Source: Vibrio brasiliensis LMG 20546 (lineage in GTDB: Bacteria > Pseudomonadota > Gammaproteobacteria > Enterobacterales > Vibrionaceae). Taken from it: a stretch of DNA of 64,000 nucleotides. The stretch spans positions 156,031 through 220,030 of the forward strand of contig NZ_AEVS01000077.1 in NCBI RefSeq assembly GCF_000189255.1, written 5' to 3'. Below are positions 41,903 through 50,759 of the stretch, in pieces; the first letter of the stretch is position 1; each line of letters begins with the position of its first letter. The notes under the pieces were generated by a model that was given only the letters and a program-made list of their open reading frames with translations, was not told where the DNA came from and did not search any database. The translations under genes were made by a program, and so were the position numbers.

Positions 41903-42028
41903 ATGCACTGCAATTTTGCGGTCCTATAAATGATCGTGTTTGTTCGTTTGAAAGGATATTAAAAAACCTTTCTCATTAAGCTATTGAGTTTGATACATTA
42001 GTAAAGAATTATAACGACAGAGATGCAT

Positions 42029-42946
42029 ATGAAAACGTTCTTGGACTCTATTACTACTTCGTTGCAACAGCGATTGTCTAACCCGCTTTTAGGTTCTTTT
42101 TTTCTAAGTTGGGCAGTAATAAATATCAAAACGATTATTTCGGTAATCACTCTTAGTGGTCAAGAACGAATCGAATACCTCAACACCCTAAAGCTCGATT
42201 ATTATACTGATGTTATATACCCTTTTATCGGAGCATTAAGCTATTTATTTATATTGCCTCTTATTCAAAGGTGGCTAGACAATACGAAATATCACCTCAT
42301 AGATAAAAAAAGAAAGAAGGATAAAAATCAGCAACTTAGAATGGATAGTTTTGAAAGTAAGAAACTCAATAGAAGCCTGAGTACGTCTACCTTAGAGTAT
42401 TGGTCCAAGGTTAGAGAGGTAGAAGTTGAAGAGCGTAGAGAGTTAGCTAAAGCCAATCTAAGTAATTGGGATCAAGAGAAAAAGAGCTTAGAAGCGCAAT
42501 TAAGTTCCTTGAAGTCTAAGGAATCTGCTTTTATGAATCTGAATGATACATTCGTTACTCTCAAAGAGAATAATGAGAAAGTTTCTAACTTAAAAATTAA
42601 TGCGGACTACGATACCCGATTAGCTGAGATGAAAGAGCATAGTATCCAAGTGAACCGATTAATTTCTCATATCGAAACCTACATGAGCTCTATAACTGAA
42701 GATGAAAGGGACTTCATAATCAATAATTTATTAATTGACACTAAACAGCCGCTTGGACGATTAAATCATAGAGATATAGCAACTCTTCTCAAGAATATTG
42801 CCACCGACACCACAGCTTCAATAGTAGCAGAAAATGAAACTTCTTCATTTTATGAAACTCAAAAAAGGATTAATGAGCTTTGTGTTGCAAATGATGAGAC
42901 TTTGACTCGAACTCCTTATTACACCATACATGCGACCGAGTCTTGA
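42029..42946 (+). CDS. unknown membrane protein with long cytoplasmic coiled coil
   Basis: A 305-residue protein (ATG at 42029; another at 42023). The start MKTFLDSITTSLQQRLSNPL leads into LLGSFFLSWAVINIKTIISVI, a membrane segment at about residues 21-43, and a second at about 62-82 (DVIYPFIGALSYLFILPLIQ). A charged, coiled-coil-rich cytoplasmic part of about 200 residues follows (EVEVEERRELAKANLSNWDQEKKSL). No enzyme motif is visible. It is AT-rich, without partners, and enclosed by 22-bp direct repeats. I recall similar N-termini in uncharacterised mobile-element genes, but I cannot name a family; a defence or stress role is speculation. Confidence 0.7.
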   Translation: MKTFLDSITTSLQQRLSNPLLGSFFLSWAVINIKTIISVITLSGQERIEYLNTLKLDYYTDVIYPFIGALSYLFILPLIQRWLDNTKYHLIDKKRKKDKNQQLRMDSFESKKLNRSLSTSTLEYWSKVREVEVEERRELAKANLSNWDQEKKSLEAQLSSLKSKESAFMNLNDTFVTLKENNEKVSNLKINADYDTRLAEMKEHSIQVNRLISHIETYMSSITEDERDFIINNLLIDTKQPLGRLNHRDIATLLKNIATDTTASIVAENETSSFYETQKRINELCVANDETLTRTPYYTIHATES

Positions 42947-43013
42947 TGTTTTAGCGAAAATTGAATTGGCGCATTAGGTAATGTTGTTTTGCGTTGAAAG
43001 GACACACATATCA

Positions 43014-43035
43014 ATACAAAGGACAGGCACTAAGA
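43014..43035 (+). repeat. 22-bp direct repeat, right copy
   Basis: Identical to the left copy at 41881-41902. It is followed 15 bp later by a terminator that fits the araC-type gene upstream of the left copy. Confidence 0.9.
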
Positions 43036-43050
43036 GTTCGCTAATCTGGT

Positions 43051-43076
43051 AAAAAGGAGCCATTTGGCTCCTTTTT
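43051..43076 (+). terminator. Rho-independent terminator
   Basis: A perfect 12-bp stem, AAAAAGGAGCCA (43051-43062) with TGGCTCCTTTTT (43065-43076). Probably the original terminator of the LysE/AraC-type unit, now separated from it by the 1.13-kb insertion. Confidence 0.85.
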
Positions 43077-43080
43077 GCAA

Positions 43081-43215
43081 ATGAAATCTAGAAAAGTCAC
43101 ACATACGAAATTAGAAGTGTTTAACGTGACTTACTATGCAGCTTGGGAGTGTATAAAACGTGCATTGCCAGACCATCTTATCCAGGCTGTTCAGCTAAAT
43201 CCCCTCGACAACTAG
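43081..43215 (+). CDS. possible 44-residue protein or gene remnant
   Basis: An ATG-to-TAG frame coding MKSRKVTHTKLEVFNVTYYA and 24 further residues ending QLNPLDN. It has plausible composition but no ribosome site (it starts inside the T run of a terminator) and no recognised family. It could be the tail of a lost gene. Confidence 0.2.
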   Translation: MKSRKVTHTKLEVFNVTYYAAWECIKRALPDHLIQAVQLNPLDN

Positions 43216-43330
43216 CCTTAAAAAAGTGGCGACAAAGTGGCGACAACTGTCAGTTAACCTCGGTTTTTGTCGGTTATTGTCAGTGAATCGCCACTATTTA
43301 GTTAAGCTGGGTTGTAATAAAATCAACCAG

Positions 43331-45175
43331 TTACGCTACTTCGGTCTCTTCTGCGATAAATCCACCGGTCTGGTGAGCCCACAGTTGAGCGTAGATACCG
43401 CCGCTTTCGACCAGTTCCTGGTGGGTGCCTTGCTCGACAACTTCCCCTTTATCCAGAACGATTAAGCGGTCCATTGCCGCGATGGTTGATAAACGGTGGG
43501 CAATCGCGATAACGGTTTTGCCTTGCATCAACTCGTTTAAGCTTTCCTGAATCGCAGCTTCTACCTCAGAGTCGAGTGCTGAAGTAGCTTCATCAAGGAT
43601 CAGCAGTGGCGCATCTTTAAGTAGCACGCGTGAGATAGCGATACGTTGACGCTGACCACCAGATAGCTTAACGCCGCGCTCACCGACCTGAGCATCGTAG
43701 CCAGTGTTTCCAAACGGGTCGCTTAGGGTTTCAATAAACTCATGAGCGTGTGCCTGTTTGGTGGCTTTTAACAGGTCCTCTTCAGTCGCATCAGGGTTAC
43801 CATATAAGATGTTATCGCGAATCGAGCGGTGCAGCAGTGAAGTGTCTTGCGTCACCATACCGATTTTGCTGCGCAGTGAATCCTGAGTAACGTCTGAGAT
43901 CACCTGACCATCAATCTTGATCTTACCGCTCTCAACATCATGGAAGCGTAGCAACAGGTTAACCAGTGTCGATTTACCTGCACCGGAGCGGCCAACCAGA
44001 CCTACTTTTTCACCCGGTTTGATATTGAGGTTGAGGTTGCTGATCACCCCTTTCTCTTTATCACCATAATGGAAGCTAACGTCGTCGAACTCGATACCAC
44101 CCTGGCTTACAGTCAGAGGCTTAGCGTCAGGCTTATCCTCAATATCGATAGGTTTTGCCATGGTTTTCATGCCATCAACAACGGTACCCATGTTTTCAAA
44201 CAGAGCGCCGACTTCCCACATGATCCACATCGACATGCCGTTAATACGTAGTGCCAGAGCAATGGCAATCGCAATCGCGCCAATGCTGATTGAGTTGTCC
44301 ATCCATAGGTAGATAGAGAGAGCACTGATGGCGAAAACTAAGATGTAGTTGGTCACTTCTACCGCGACATCAAAACCTGTTACCAAGCGCATCTGGCGAT
44401 AAACGGTATCAAGGAAACCGTTCATGCCTTTCTCTGCGTACTCAGTTTCGCGTTTGCTGTGCGAGAACAGTTTTACCGTTGCAATATTGGTATAGCTATC
44501 AACAATACGTCCGGTCATCGTTGAACGGGCATCCGCTTGTTCTGTCGCAACCTTCTTTAGCTTAGGTACGAAATAGAGCTGAATACCGACATAACAGAAC
44601 AGCCAGACAACCATAGGGATCATCAGGCGCCAATCTGCCTGAGCCAGCAGAACAACGATTGAAGTGAAGTAGACCGAGACATAGACAAATACGTCCATGG
44701 TTTTCATTACTGTTTCACGTACTGCTAGCGATGTTTGCATAACCTTGGTCGCTACACGGCCTGCAAAGTCGTCCTGATAGAAGTTGAGACTTTGCTTTAG
44801 CAGGTAACGGTGCGCCAGCCAACGAATCGACATTGGGTAGTTCCCCAATAGGGTCTGGTGGACAAGCAATGAATAACCGATAACCAGAATCGGCATGACA
44901 ACCAGCAGAAGAGTTCCGTAGAAAATGAGGTCACTCTGGTTGTCTTGCCAAAAGGTTTCAGGATTACTGTTCGATAGCCAATCAACCAGATTACCCATAG
45001 CGCCGAACAGGGATACTTCGACAATCGCAACGATGGTCGCCATGATCGACATAATGATCAGTGGAACTTCGAATCCTCGGGTGTAGTGGCGACAAAAGGC
45101 AAAAATGCCCGTTGGCGGCTGATCAGGCTCCTGTTCGGGAAAAGGCTGGGTAAAGCCTTCGAATTTCTTAAACAT
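43331..45175 (-). CDS. ABC exporter, fused membrane and ATPase domains
   Basis: A 614-residue half-transporter. Six membrane helices lie in residues about 38-320. The ATPase has Walker A GLVGRSGAGKST, the Q-loop MVTQDTSLL, signature KLSGGQRQRIAISR, Walker B LLILDEATSALD and the switch His of AIAHRLSTI. It resembles MsbA/MdlB-type multidrug or lipid exporters and should work as a homodimer. The substrate is unknown. It stands alone. Confidence 0.9.
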   Translation of the reverse strand: MFKKFEGFTQPFPEQEPDQPPTGIFAFCRHYTRGFEVPLIIMSIMATIVAIVEVSLFGAMGNLVDWLSNSNPETFWQDNQSDLIFYGTLLLVVMPILVIGYSLLVHQTLLGNYPMSIRWLAHRYLLKQSLNFYQDDFAGRVATKVMQTSLAVRETVMKTMDVFVYVSVYFTSIVVLLAQADWRLMIPMVVWLFCYVGIQLYFVPKLKKVATEQADARSTMTGRIVDSYTNIATVKLFSHSKRETEYAEKGMNGFLDTVYRQMRLVTGFDVAVEVTNYILVFAISALSIYLWMDNSISIGAIAIAIALALRINGMSMWIMWEVGALFENMGTVVDGMKTMAKPIDIEDKPDAKPLTVSQGGIEFDDVSFHYGDKEKGVISNLNLNIKPGEKVGLVGRSGAGKSTLVNLLLRFHDVESGKIKIDGQVISDVTQDSLRSKIGMVTQDTSLLHRSIRDNILYGNPDATEEDLLKATKQAHAHEFIETLSDPFGNTGYDAQVGERGVKLSGGQRQRIAISRVLLKDAPLLILDEATSALDSEVEAAIQESLNELMQGKTVIAIAHRLSTIAAMDRLIVLDKGEVVEQGTHQELVESGGIYAQLWAHQTGGFIAEETEVA

Positions 45176-45489
45176 ATATATTTCCTAAACACGCAAATAA
45201 AACAGAAGAGATGCCGTAAGGCACAAGCGTTCGTCCATAAATAGGAAGGGCGCGGTTATGGTATACCCTTGGTCTATTAAATGTAACCAGTTTATTATTC
45301 TTTCTCTTGCATAATATCCATTGCGCTATGGATAAAATCTACTCAAGCCATAAGTCTTACTGTGATTTTAATGTATGGCAGTTAATATTACTGTTGAGCG
45401 GGCTAAATTGCAGGTCAATTCAGTAATCTTTCATTTAACAATATGTCTACAATTGGCGTAAGTGAGTGAGATTAATTGAGTTAGTCACA
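45176..45489. other. divergent intergenic region with a palindrome
   Basis: About 314 bp between the ABC exporter and ctlX. TATCCAT (45315-45321) and ATGGATA (45328-45334) flank TGCGCT, a 20-bp inverted repeat that may be an operator. The rest is AT-rich promoter-like sequence without a gene. Confidence 0.4.
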
Positions 45490-46482
45490 ATGTTGAAACA
45501 GCAAACCCTACTAAAAAATAAACAATCTTCAGTACAGAACGCTAACTGTGTGGTAATGGTGCCACCAAAAGAATTTGCGTTTAATGCTGAAACGGCTCAA
45601 GACAATGAATTCCAACATCAAGTAACCGAATCTACTAGTCAGGTACGCGAAAAAGCGATGCAAGAGTTCAACACTATGGTTGATACTTTGCGTCAGGCTG
45701 GTGTTCAGGTTGTGGTATTTGATTATCCGCAGGGTAGTGTCGAAACCCCAGACGCGGTTTTCCCTAACAACTGGTTTAGCACTACGGCTGACGGTCAGCT
45801 ATACACTTTCCCTATGGCGTGTAAAAACCGTCAGCAAGAAGTGAAGGCAGATGCTTTGGTTGAAGCGTTAGAGCTTGCCGGTCGTCCTGTTCTGGGCCAA
45901 GACAGTCTGACCTCTTACTTAGACGATGATGCTCACCTGGAAAGTACGGGTGTGATGGTTAAAGACCATGTTAACAAGACCGTTTATGCTGCGTTGTCTC
46001 AGCGCTGTGATCGCGAAGTCCTTGAAGATTACGCAGAGCGTATCGGTTATGACCGTGTTGTATCATTCCAGACAGCACTACCATCAGGTAAGCCGATTTA
46101 TCACACCAATGTGATGATGGCGGTCGGTGAGAGCTTCTGTGTTATCTGTGACGAAGTAATCCCTGAGTTTGAGCGTCGCTTTGTGATAAAGTCACTGGCG
46201 AAAGATAAGCAGGTGATTTCAATCTCGCTAGAGCAGATGAATCAGTTCTGTGGCAACATCCTTCAGCTAGAAACAGTGAATGGCGAGAAAGTGATTGCTA
46301 TGTCTCAGTCGGCGTTTGATGCTTTCTCTCCGGCGCAACGAGCTCAGCTATCGAGCCACGGTAAGCTGCTACCATTCAATGTTAAGACGATCGAAAACAT
46401 TGGCGGTGGAAGTGTGCGTTGTATGCTTGGTGAAGTCTTCCTGCCGAGCCGCACCAACCAGTTACAACCAGCAACTGAATAA
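45490..46482 (+). CDS. ctlX: CtlX-like citrulline/arginine-deiminase-fold hydrolase
   Basis: A 330-residue protein of the amidinotransferase/arginine-deiminase superfamily (FN0238/CtlX type). Landmarks are VVMVPPKEFAFN near the N-terminus, the substrate-contact block AVFPNNWFST, LPSGKPIYHTNVMMAVGE with the catalytic-type His, and GGGSVRCMLGEVFLP near the end with the nucleophile Cys. CtlX is described as a citrulline-utilisation hydrolase. A GTG at 45466 is in frame; I use the ATG at 45490. It stands alone before its own terminator. Confidence 0.8.
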   Translation: MLKQQTLLKNKQSSVQNANCVVMVPPKEFAFNAETAQDNEFQHQVTESTSQVREKAMQEFNTMVDTLRQAGVQVVVFDYPQGSVETPDAVFPNNWFSTTADGQLYTFPMACKNRQQEVKADALVEALELAGRPVLGQDSLTSYLDDDAHLESTGVMVKDHVNKTVYAALSQRCDREVLEDYAERIGYDRVVSFQTALPSGKPIYHTNVMMAVGESFCVICDEVIPEFERRFVIKSLAKDKQVISISLEQMNQFCGNILQLETVNGEKVIAMSQSAFDAFSPAQRAQLSSHGKLLPFNVKTIENIGGGSVRCMLGEVFLPSRTNQLQPATE

Positions 46483-46496
46483 CTCCGAACAAACTG

Positions 46497-46526
46497 AATC
46501 GACACCAAATTGGTGTCGATTTTTTG
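46497..46526 (+). terminator. Rho-independent terminator after ctlX
   Basis: AATCGACACCA (46497-46507) pairs with TGGTGTCGATT (46511-46521), followed by TTTTT. Confidence 0.88.
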
Positions 46527-46560
46527 TTGGGGCGAATGTATCTGATCGCTGCGATAGTCT

Positions 46561-47226
46561 TTACTGGTAGTACTTTTCCAGATAGTCGCGCAGCGCATCA
46601 ATATCAACTGGCACGATCCCGGTTTTGTCGGGTCCTTTTTTTACGAGCCCTTCTTTAATCAGCTCGTGAATGATGCGCGTATAGGCTCGCTCAGTACAAC
46701 CGAAGCGTTGCGCTTCCTGATACATATAAGTATGGCTTGATGAGCGTGCATCACTGCTATGGCGACTGATCATATCCTTGATGATGTTGAACTTAAGCGG
46801 GTAGAGCGAACGCTCCATCGCGATATGCATGGTATTGAGATAGATGTTGGACATTCTATGTGTCATCCAGAAGGTCACGCATGCATCAGATATCAGCAGT
46901 TCGGCGAACTTATCTTTGGGGATGACGATCAGTTGAGCATCAGCGGTTGCTACTACACTAAAAGGGCTTGGCGCTTCGGAGAAGAATTCCATCTCACCAA
47001 AAAAGTTATCTTCAATGTAGTAGTCACCTAAGCTGAGGGTCTTGCCATTCTCTGCGGTGTGCAGGACAGAAAAGCGCGCCGCTTGTGACCAGTAAATCTC
47101 GTTCACTTCACTGTGCTGACGGATGATGCAGTCGCCTTTCTGAACTTGAATGGTTCGGTATTGTTCGCTTTTCACTAACTGACGAATTTTGTTCAATCCG
47201 TCACTTAAAATTTTGTTCTTATCCAT
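46561..47226 (-). CDS. Crp/Fnr-family transcriptional regulator
   Basis: A 221-residue regulator with a cyclic-nucleotide-binding-like fold (VQKGDCIIRQHSEVNEIYWSQ, GDYYIEDNFFGEMEFFSEAPSPFSVVATADA) and a C-terminal winged helix (MYQEAQRFGCTERAYTRIIHELIKEGLV). There is no FNR cysteine cluster at the N-terminus, and the cAMP pocket is not conserved, so the signal is unknown; the YeiL-like branch is a possible relative. A perfect palindrome lies just upstream of its start, suggesting autoregulation. Confidence 0.85.
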   Translation of the reverse strand: MDKNKILSDGLNKIRQLVKSEQYRTIQVQKGDCIIRQHSEVNEIYWSQAARFSVLHTAENGKTLSLGDYYIEDNFFGEMEFFSEAPSPFSVVATADAQLIVIPKDKFAELLISDACVTFWMTHRMSNIYLNTMHIAMERSLYPLKFNIIKDMISRHSSDARSSSHTYMYQEAQRFGCTERAYTRIIHELIKEGLVKKGPDKTGIVPVDIDALRDYLEKYYQ

Positions 47227-47240
47227 AGTGAATTTTGTTT

Positions 47241-47259
47241 ATTCAACAAAGTGTTGAAT
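47241..47259. promoter_or_regulatory. palindromic operator upstream of the Crp/Fnr-type gene
   Basis: ATTCAACAAAGTGTTGAAT is a perfect inverted repeat (8-bp arms, 3-bp centre) 14 bp upstream of the regulator's start codon at 47226. Confidence 0.6.
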
Positions 47260-47439
47260 GATTTCGCCTCTGACCGGACAATTGTCGTGTTACTTATCTA
47301 AGATAATCATATAACATGATTTTTATTGTAATCAAAAACAAAGGATAAAGTGTGTGAGTCGCTATTATTGCTATAGTTGCAGTAGCGTATTGTTATCCCC
47401 ACTTTATCGTATAAGCAGTGAAAGTTAGGACTGAACCAG

Positions 47440-48432
47440 ATGAACTATTTTGATCTCCCGAAAATTGATCTCCATTGCCACCTAGATGGTAGCCTTCGCC
47501 CACAAACAGTAATTGATTTAGCTGCTGAGCAGAACATCGAGCTACCAAGCACAGATGCGGAAGTCATCAAAGAGATGATGGTTGCACCAGAAACTTGTCC
47601 AAACCTGCAAGAGTACCTTGACCGCTTTGCACTACCAATCAAAGTGATGCAAACCGCAGAAGGTATCGAGCGTATCTCATTTGAGCTATTTGAAGATGCT
47701 GCAAAAGAGAACGTTAAATATTTAGAAGTCCGTTTTGCGCCACACCTGCACATTCAACAAGGTCTTAGCCACGAGCAGATCATTGAAAGTGCTGTAAAAG
47801 GCATGAAACGCGCAGAAGCTCTATACGACATCAAGGGTAACTACATTCTGTCTGCGGTTAAGTTCCTGCCTTCAGATACCATTCCGCCAGTGCTGGACGC
47901 GGGTGAGAAGTTCCTTGGTAACGGCGTGGTGGCGTTTGATTTGGCTGGTAGTGAACTAGACAACTTCGCCCATGATTACGTGACTTACACTCAGTACGCA
48001 CGCGATAAGGGCTACCGCATCACGATTCACGCAGGTGAACAGGGTTGTGGGCAGAACGTTTATGATGCTATTGAACTGCTTGGTGCAGAGCGTATCGGTC
48101 ACGGTGTAGCTATCAAAGATCATGAACAAGCTTACCAGCGTGTTAAGCAAGACGTTGTTGGTCTTGAAGCTTGCCCAAGCAGCAATGTGCAGACTAAAGC
48201 GATTCCAGAGCTTAAACTGCACCCACTAAAAGAGTTCCATAAAGATGGTCTGCCAGTGACGATCAACACTGACAACCGTACTGTGTCTAATACCACAATG
48301 ACTCAAGAAGTTGAGAAAGTAATGGAACTGTTTGATCTGACGGCTGAAGATTACGCGCAAATCTACCGTGCAAGTGTAGAGCAGTGTTTTGCCAGCGACG
48401 AAGTGAAACAGAAGCTGATGCAGTACATCTAA
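47440..48432 (+). CDS. add: adenosine deaminase
   Basis: A 330-residue zinc enzyme converting adenosine to inosine. Motifs are [14 protein letters not shown] (HxH metal ligands), [11 protein letters not shown] (metal His and catalytic Glu), [17 protein letters not shown] and [12 protein letters not shown] (metal Asp). Length and order fit the bacterial Add family. It stands alone and is followed by a strong terminator that also faces iutA. Confidence 0.95.
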   Translation: MNYFDLPKIDLHCHLDGSLRPQTVIDLAAEQNIELPSTDAEVIKEMMVAPETCPNLQEYLDRFALPIKVMQTAEGIERISFELFEDAAKENVKYLEVRFAPHLHIQQGLSHEQIIESAVKGMKRAEALYDIKGNYILSAVKFLPSDTIPPVLDAGEKFLGNGVVAFDLAGSELDNFAHDYVTYTQYARDKGYRITIHAGEQGCGQNVYDAIELLGAERIGHGVAIKDHEQAYQRVKQDVVGLEACPSSNVQTKAIPELKLHPLKEFHKDGLPVTINTDNRTVSNTTMTQEVEKVMELFDLTAEDYAQIYRASVEQCFASDEVKQKLMQYI

Positions 48433-48460
48433 TCTGTTGTCAGACTGATTGCAGATATAA

Positions 48461-48489
48461 AAAAACCGCCCACAAGTTGGGCGGTTTTT
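48461..48489. terminator. bidirectional terminator between add and iutA
   Basis: AAAAACCGCCCA (48461-48472) and TGGGCGGTTTTT (48478-48489) form a perfect 12-bp stem between convergent genes. Confidence 0.92.
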
Positions 48490-48502
48490 GGTTTTAAAGC
48501 GA

Positions 48503-50617
48503 TTAGAACTTCACTTGGTAGTTCAGAGTGAAAGTACGGCCGCGACCTTTGTATTGGTATAGCGCATCGCTACCTGAGTACCAGTGTTGAGCACGCTGAC
48601 TCCAGGTTGTGTAGTAATCTTCGTTTAGCAGGTTCTTAATACCAAAGCCCAGATTACCAACCGGAAGCTGGTAGTTACCTGTGAAATCAACGACTGTGAA
48701 GCCATCTAGCTCACGTTGATCAGCATCTTCGTAGTCAAACATAGTCAGGCTTTGTAGCTTCAGGCTGTAGTCATTGTCGTACCAGCCAACCCACGCACCT
48801 GCTTTAGAAGTGCTCGCTTCCATCGCTTTGTGATCTTCCCAGCCAGCGTCTGTTTCAGTTTCTGTCACAACATAGTGACCTAATAGACCAAGCTGTAGCA
48901 TGTCTGTTGCCCAGTAGCTGATTTGAGCTTCCGCGCCGTAGACACGTTTTGGATCTGCAAGTCCTGAGATAGACAGGTCATCTGCGTACTGAACGGTTGC
49001 GCTTGAGTGCGAGTAGTAGATTGCAGATTGCAGTGAGAGATTATCTAAATCGTTACGGTAACCGATCTCGTAGCTGTCGGTTGTGATTCCATCTAGCTTA
49101 GAGGCTGCGACATCTTGAGTAGCGCTCTTACCGTAGTAGCGATATAGCTGAGGGATATCGAAACCTTGTGAGAAGTTAGCCCAAACCTGAGAAGTAGGGT
49201 TTATGTGATAGATAGTACCAATGTTAAACAAGCCTTCAGCGTAATCTGTCGAGCCACCAGGAATGAAGTCCGAACTAGACGTCGCTTGGAAGTCAGACAC
49301 GTCTATGTCCATTTTCTGGTAGCGATAACCCGCCTGAAGTGACCAATCTTCCATGATGCGGTATTCCGCTTGAATGAAGCTGGCGATGGATTGAGTGTCG
49401 ATCCCTGGGTAACGACCTTGCATTTCGCTGATGACGTGTACTAAACCGCCCGTAGCCTCGGTCGTAGCTTGATCGTAGATCGCTTTGTCGCTATCAAACT
49501 TATCGATGTAACCGTCGATACCGTAGGTCAGGTTCCAAGAACCCAATGATTTATTCAGTGCCACTTTCATTGCCAAAATATCAGTAGATTGGCGAGAGGA
49601 GTTAGTCGACAGAGTTGCCTTGCCATCAACTGTGTAAGGCATGAAGGTGTGATCTTCGGTACGGTAAGAGAGTTCGGCGATGAGCTGGTGGCTTAAGAAG
49701 TTGTTGTTGCTGTATGCCGCACTTAACATGACACGCTCGGTGCCTTGTTCGCGATCCGCTGAGTAGCCTTCTCTGACATCGACAAACTGGAAGTTACCGC
49801 TGCCATCTTTTTCAAAGTACAGGCCGTAAGGGGTGTCTTGTTGGCTATCGTAGTATTGCGCTAACAAGTTTAGCTGCTGGCCTTCAGCAATATTAATTTG
49901 TAGGTTACCTAGCAGGTCAATGGTTTCGTTAAACTGAGTCGAACCCTGAGTAATATCCGGAGTTACCATCTCACCATCGGAATCGAAAGAGCCTTGTGTT
50001 TTGGTGTAAGCGATTGATGCGCGTCCCTGAACTTTCTCGTTACCACCAGCGATTGACTGAGCCAGTTTGTAGTCAAAATCTTCACTTGATGAGAAGCCTG
50101 ATGTCCCACCAACAAATGATTCAAATTCGACTTCTTCACCGGACGCTTTTTTAGTGATGATGTTGATAACACCACCCGCAGAACCAGCACCATAAATCGA
50201 TGTTGCACCAGACAGTACTTCGATGCGATCGATGTTGAATGGGTCAATTGAGTCTAACTGACGGCTTAGTGAGCGAACTGATTGTAGCGAAACACCATCA
50301 ATCATTACCATCAGGCTACGACCACGTAGGTTTTGGCCTGAGTGGGTACGGCCACCACTGCTTACATCCAGTGAAGGGATAGTCGCTGCCAGAATCTCAT
50401 CAAGGCTTTTACCACCACGGTATTCTTGCTCGATAGTCTCTGAGTCAATGTACCAAACGGTGCCTGGAATATCGCTGATCGCTTTTGGCATGTGGCTTGA
50501 AACAACCACCATCTTCTCTTCATTGCTGTATTCTTCTGCGTGCGCGGGGAATACAGTGGTAGCAGCGACTGCTAATGCGATGGCGGATAGTGGAAAACTT
50601 CCTTTTTTAACGTTCAT
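48503..50617 (-). CDS. iutA: IutA, TonB-dependent ferric-aerobactin receptor
   Basis: A 704-residue outer-membrane receptor. It has a signal peptide (SAIALAVAATTVFPAHA), a TonB-box-like EEKMVVVS, and a plug domain with GGKSLDEILAATIPSLDVSSG, NLRGRSLMVMIDGV, SRQLDSIDPFNIDRIEVLSGATSIYGAGSAGGVINIITKK; this closely resembles the plug of E. coli IutA. The C-terminal barrel ends in LNYQVKF with the terminal Phe required for barrel assembly. It is the last gene after iucABCD, the order of the classical aerobactin operon; a weak hairpin near 50703-50731 separates it from iucD. Confidence 0.95.
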   Translation of the reverse strand: MNVKKGSFPLSAIALAVAATTVFPAHAEEYSNEEKMVVVSSHMPKAISDIPGTVWYIDSETIEQEYRGGKSLDEILAATIPSLDVSSGGRTHSGQNLRGRSLMVMIDGVSLQSVRSLSRQLDSIDPFNIDRIEVLSGATSIYGAGSAGGVINIITKKASGEEVEFESFVGGTSGFSSSEDFDYKLAQSIAGGNEKVQGRASIAYTKTQGSFDSDGEMVTPDITQGSTQFNETIDLLGNLQINIAEGQQLNLLAQYYDSQQDTPYGLYFEKDGSGNFQFVDVREGYSADREQGTERVMLSAAYSNNNFLSHQLIAELSYRTEDHTFMPYTVDGKATLSTNSSRQSTDILAMKVALNKSLGSWNLTYGIDGYIDKFDSDKAIYDQATTEATGGLVHVISEMQGRYPGIDTQSIASFIQAEYRIMEDWSLQAGYRYQKMDIDVSDFQATSSSDFIPGGSTDYAEGLFNIGTIYHINPTSQVWANFSQGFDIPQLYRYYGKSATQDVAASKLDGITTDSYEIGYRNDLDNLSLQSAIYYSHSSATVQYADDLSISGLADPKRVYGAEAQISYWATDMLQLGLLGHYVVTETETDAGWEDHKAMEASTSKAGAWVGWYDNDYSLKLQSLTMFDYEDADQRELDGFTVVDFTGNYQLPVGNLGFGIKNLLNEDYYTTWSQRAQHWYSGSDALYQYKGRGRTFTLNYQVKF

Positions 50618-50759
50618 TTTCTTCTCTATGTTTATTGTTTATAGGCTCCACAAGAGTTGCTCCCTTGTGTGATGACCTTGGTTATTGCTTTGGTAATTAA
50701 GCCTTTGCCCCGGATGTTCTCCGAGACAAAGTGCTCAAACTGGTAATGAAAAAATTGGC

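Larger units (their letters stand above)
42947..43330. other. intergenic region between the repeat-bounded gene and the ABC exporter
   Basis: 384 bp holding the right repeat, a terminator and a possible 44-codon frame. Near 43221-43250 the pentamer-rich AAAGTGGCGACAAAGTGGCGACAA shows a short tandem repeat (AAAGTGGCGAC twice), which looks like the scar of an integrase-type element end. Nothing else is recognised. Confidence 0.4.

Noticed and set aside
50703-50731. CTTTG...CAAAG hairpin between iucD and iutA as a terminator
   Set aside because: The stem is interrupted by mismatches and has no T run. It may affect read-through or mRNA processing but is too weak to call.
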